Shown here: in pieces, positions 61,762 through 64,000 of the stretch
Position numbering within the stretch: the first letter of the stretch is position 1
Layout of the letters: each line of letters starts with the position of its first letter
NCBI RefSeq assembly: GCF_024648825.1
Contig: NZ_JANBBE010000001.1
Span: 992,001-1,056,000 of the forward strand
Length of the DNA: 64,000 bases
DNA from: Lentzea californiensis
GTDB taxonomy: Bacteria; Actinomycetota; Actinomycetes; Mycobacteriales; Pseudonocardiaceae
Direction of reading: 5' to 3'
Made by a program: the position numbers and the translations under genes
Notes under the pieces: model-generated
The model's input: only the letters and a program-made list of their open reading frames with translations
Database searches by the model: none
What the model was told of the DNA's origin: nothing

Positions 61762-62628
61762 ATGGGCAAGATGCCCGACACAGTGAGTACCCATGACAAC
61801 ACCGGTCTCCTCGTCCTCGCAGTCGATGACGAGGCCCCTGGCCTGAGCGAGATCAAGTTCCTGCTCGAGAGCAGCCCTCACATCAGGCGCGTCCTCACGG
61901 CGTTCGACGCCGCCGAGGCTCTGCGCATCCTGAGGGGTGACTACGAGCAGGAGGTCATGGCGCGGACCAAGGCCGGCCTGCCGCCGGTCGACGCGGTGTT
62001 CGCGGACATCAACATGCCCGGACTGTCCGGAATGGACCTCGCACGGGTGCTCAGCGCGTTCCGGTACCCGCCCGCGCTCGTCTTCGTGACGGGCGTCGAG
62101 GAACGCGACGCGCTCGTCACGGCGTTCGACGTGGGCGCGCTCGACTTCATCAACAAGCCGATCAACGAGGAGCGCGTCCTCAAGGCGATCTCCCGGGTCG
62201 CGGACCGGGTGGGTCGCACGGCGGCACCGGCGAACCCGTCGGGCCAGGCCGCGCAGAACCCCGCCGAACCGACCGATGACGAGGTCATCCCCGTCGAGCT
62301 CGGCGGCACCATCAAGCTCGTGCCGCGCGCGTCCGTGCGGTACGTCGAGGCGCAGGGCGACTACGCCCGCCTCCACACGCAGGACGGCAGCCATCTCGTC
62401 CGCATCCCGCTCGCGCAGCTCGAGGAGCGCTGGGCGAACGCGGGTTTCGTGCGCATCCACCGCTCGTACCTGGTGGCGTTGCCTCTGGTGAGCGAGCTGC
62501 GGATGACGGCGAACGGCTACGCGGTCGTCATCGGCACCGGTGACGGTGCGAAGGAGCTCCCGGTGAGCCGCCGGCGCACCAAGGAGCTCAAGGAACGGAT
62601 CGTGCGACCGCCGAAGAGCGGCTGGTGA
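61762..62628 (+). CDS. LytTR-family response regulator
   Basis: Protein of about 288 residues. The receiver domain has VLAVDDEAPGLSEI and phospho-acceptor Asp82 in FADINMPGLSG. The C-terminal LytTR DNA-binding domain includes VRYVEAQGDYARLHT and IHRSYLVAL. It likely pairs with the LytS-type kinase at 59075, separated only by the peptidase and small genes. ATG 61762 (or TTG 61759) starts it. The stop overlaps the next gene (GTGA). Confidence 0.93.
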   Translation: MGKMPDTVSTHDNTGLLVLAVDDEAPGLSEIKFLLESSPHIRRVLTAFDAAEALRILRGDYEQEVMARTKAGLPPVDAVFADINMPGLSGMDLARVLSAFRYPPALVFVTGVEERDALVTAFDVGALDFINKPINEERVLKAISRVADRVGRTAAPANPSGQAAQNPAEPTDDEVIPVELGGTIKLVPRASVRYVEAQGDYARLHTQDGSHLVRIPLAQLEERWANAGFVRIHRSYLVALPLVSELRMTANGYAVVIGTGDGAKELPVSRRRTKELKERIVRPPKSGW

Positions 62629-63053
62629 GCAGGCACGACGCGGGAAAGCCCGAGCCACCCGCCCGGGAGGCCTGGCTCGGCGAGCAGGGCAGCAGGCCTC
62701 GCCGCCGCAGGGTCGTGCTCGCGGACTCCACGAAGAAGAGCGGCAAGGCGTTACGGACGATCATCGAGCTGGAGGAGCAGACCAGCGTCGGTGAGAAGCT
62801 GGTACGCGACCTCATCCGCCAGCAGCTCAAGTCCGCGTTCGGGCTCGCGTTCGCCGTCCTGATCGGGATGTGCCTGCTCCCGATCACCTTCTACCTGGTC
62901 CCCTCGATCGGGGAACTGAAGATCCTCGGCATTCCCATCCCGTGGCTCGTGCTCGGTCTCGCCCCCTTCCCGATCCTCTACGGAGTCGGGTGGATCTTCC
63001 GCAGGCAGGCCGAACGGCACGAACGCGACTTCGTGAACATGGTCGACCGCTGA
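62625..63053 (+). CDS. Two-helix membrane protein, possible symporter small subunit
   Basis: Protein of 142 residues with a basic N-terminal half (RPRRRRVVLAD) and two helices (AFGLAFAVLIGMCLLPITFYLV and WLVLGLAPFPILYGVGWIF). It overlaps the LytTR gene and sits directly before the symporter, as DUF485-like small subunits do in acetate permeases. It probably assists the symporter or couples it to signalling. Family assignment is uncertain. Confidence 0.78.
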   Translation: MSRHDAGKPEPPAREAWLGEQGSRPRRRRVVLADSTKKSGKALRTIIELEEQTSVGEKLVRDLIRQQLKSAFGLAFAVLIGMCLLPITFYLVPSIGELKILGIPIPWLVLGLAPFPILYGVGWIFRRQAERHERDFVNMVDR

Positions 63054-63054
63054 C

Positions 63055-64000
63055 GTGAACGCCACCATCTACAGCCTCAGCGCCATCGTCGCCGTTGCGG
63101 CCGTGACGTTCCTGCTCGGCTACGTCGGGTCGCGCAAGGCGAACACCACCCCGGACTTCCTGGTGGCCCGCCGCGCGATCCCGGCCACCCGCAACGCCGC
63201 CGCGATCTCCGGCGAGTACCTGTCCGCGGCGTCGTTCCTCGGTGTCGCCGGGCTCGTGCTCAAGGACGGCGTCGACGCGCTCTGGTACCCGGTCGGCTTC
63301 ACCGCCGGCTACCTCGCGCTGCTGCTGTTCGTCGCTGCACCGCTGCGCCGTTCCGGCGCGTACACGCTGCCGGACTTCGCCGAGGCCCGGCTGGGATCGG
63401 TGAACGTGCGGCACTTCAGCACGTTCTTCGTGGTGTGCATCGGCGTGCTGTACCTGGTGCCGCAGCTGCAGTCCGCCGGCCTCACGCTGACCACGATCAC
63501 CGGCCTGCCCGCGTGGTTCGGCGGCCTGATCGTCACGGCCATCGTGGTGGTCAACGTGCTGGGCGGCGGCATGCGCGCGATCACGCTCGTGCAGGCGTTC
63601 CAGTACTGGGGCAAGCTCTTCGCGATCGCCGCGCCCACGTTCGTGCTCTTCGTGGTGTTCCTTGCCTCTCCGGACCGGGGCACGCAGCCGCTCAGCGACG
63701 ACGGCGTGGTCAGGTTCCCGCAGGCCGAGAAGATCACCGTGGCCGAGCAGGTCGTGAAGGTCCGCGTCGACGAGCCGCTCAGGTTGAAGGTGAGCGGCCG
63801 GATCGACGGCAGGAACGCGGACGGGTCGGTGTACTGGAGCCGCGGCGTCTACGAGCTGAGCCCCGGCACGACGCTGGAGTTCACCGCGGGCAGCCCGGTG
63901 CCGGTGGTCGAGGGCTCGCCGACGACGAACCGCGACTGGTCGCGCCCGCAGACCGGCGGCATCTCCGAGCTGATCAGGACGTACTCGCTGATCTTCGCGA
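63055..64000 (+). CDS. Sodium:solute symporter, cation/acetate (ActP/MctC) type, 3' end outside window
   Basis: The first 315 residues are visible, with helix pattern and SSS signatures (FLVARRAIPATRNAAAISGEYLSAASF, WYPVGFTAGYLALLL, MRAITLVQAFQYWGKL). An inserted extracellular segment of about 90 residues (from SPDRGTQPLSDDG) is typical of actinobacterial MctC/ActP proteins. It would import acetate, pyruvate or lactate with sodium. The start is GTG 63055, one base after the upstream stop. Confidence 0.9.
   Translation, partial: MNATIYSLSAIVAVAAVTFLLGYVGSRKANTTPDFLVARRAIPATRNAAAISGEYLSAASFLGVAGLVLKDGVDALWYPVGFTAGYLALLLFVAAPLRRSGAYTLPDFAEARLGSVNVRHFSTFFVVCIGVLYLVPQLQSAGLTLTTITGLPAWFGGLIVTAIVVVNVLGGGMRAITLVQAFQYWGKLFAIAAPTFVLFVVFLASPDRGTQPLSDDGVVRFPQAEKITVAEQVVKVRVDEPLRLKVSGRIDGRNADGSVYWSRGVYELSPGTTLEFTAGSPVPVVEGSPTTNRDWSRPQTGGISELIRTYSLIFA

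Overview
The window is high-GC actinobacterial DNA. It most resembles the Pseudonocardiales (Lentzea, Lechevalieria or Saccharothrix type), judged from GTG starts, tight ATGA overlaps, a SARP regulator, XRE-TPR regulators and several small proteins of that order. The left end is the origin-proximal growth and division operon pknB-pknA-pbpA-rodA-pstP-fhaB-fhaA, followed by tRNA-Leu(CAG). This gene order is also known from Mycobacterium tuberculosis.

Layout. 0-8 kb: Ser/Thr kinase, phosphatase, FHA and cell-wall polymerase operon on the minus strand. 8-17.4 kb: redox enzymes, a lactone oxidase / PLP aldolase divergon, and a TetR-linked beta-glucosidase, transporter and SDR operon, bordered by stem-loops with related sequence. 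17.4-20.5 kb: a four-copy 30-bp tandem repeat, two small minus-strand genes and an XRE-TPR regulator with an internal Tat-like motif. 20.5-25 kb: an SDR/LysR pair and a copper module (YcnI, CopC, CopD and a membrane partner) with a hairpin that hides the ycnI ribosome binding site. 25-33 kb: BCCT transporter, DUF6474-type protein, TM0106-type nuclease, SDR, gamma-glutamyltransferase and several small proteins.

33-45.4 kb is a probable cell-surface glycan locus. It has four glycosyltransferase-type genes, two acyltransferase-like membrane proteins and two membrane-anchored proteins. Its centre is a 1133-residue protein that joins a methyltransferase, a kinase-like segment, a coiled coil and a GT2 glycosyltransferase; this is the most unusual object in the window. 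45.5-53.4 kb: MsrA, a Thr-rich anchored protein, an RlpA-like protein, an Acg-like nitroreductase, a SARP regulator divergent from a short cytochrome P450, OsmC, a cluster of hairpins and tRNA-Gly(GCC).

53.5-64 kb: a sigma factor fused to an anti-sigma-like zinc finger and membrane segment, an Fpg/Nei glycosylase, lactate-oxidation genes lutABC, then a LytS-type kinase, a LytTR regulator and a sodium:solute symporter that runs off the window. The last group looks like a monocarboxylate sensing, uptake and oxidation neighbourhood. Two very small genes lie in the 60.3-60.8 kb gap. No CRISPR array, insertion sequence, phage or integrase was seen.
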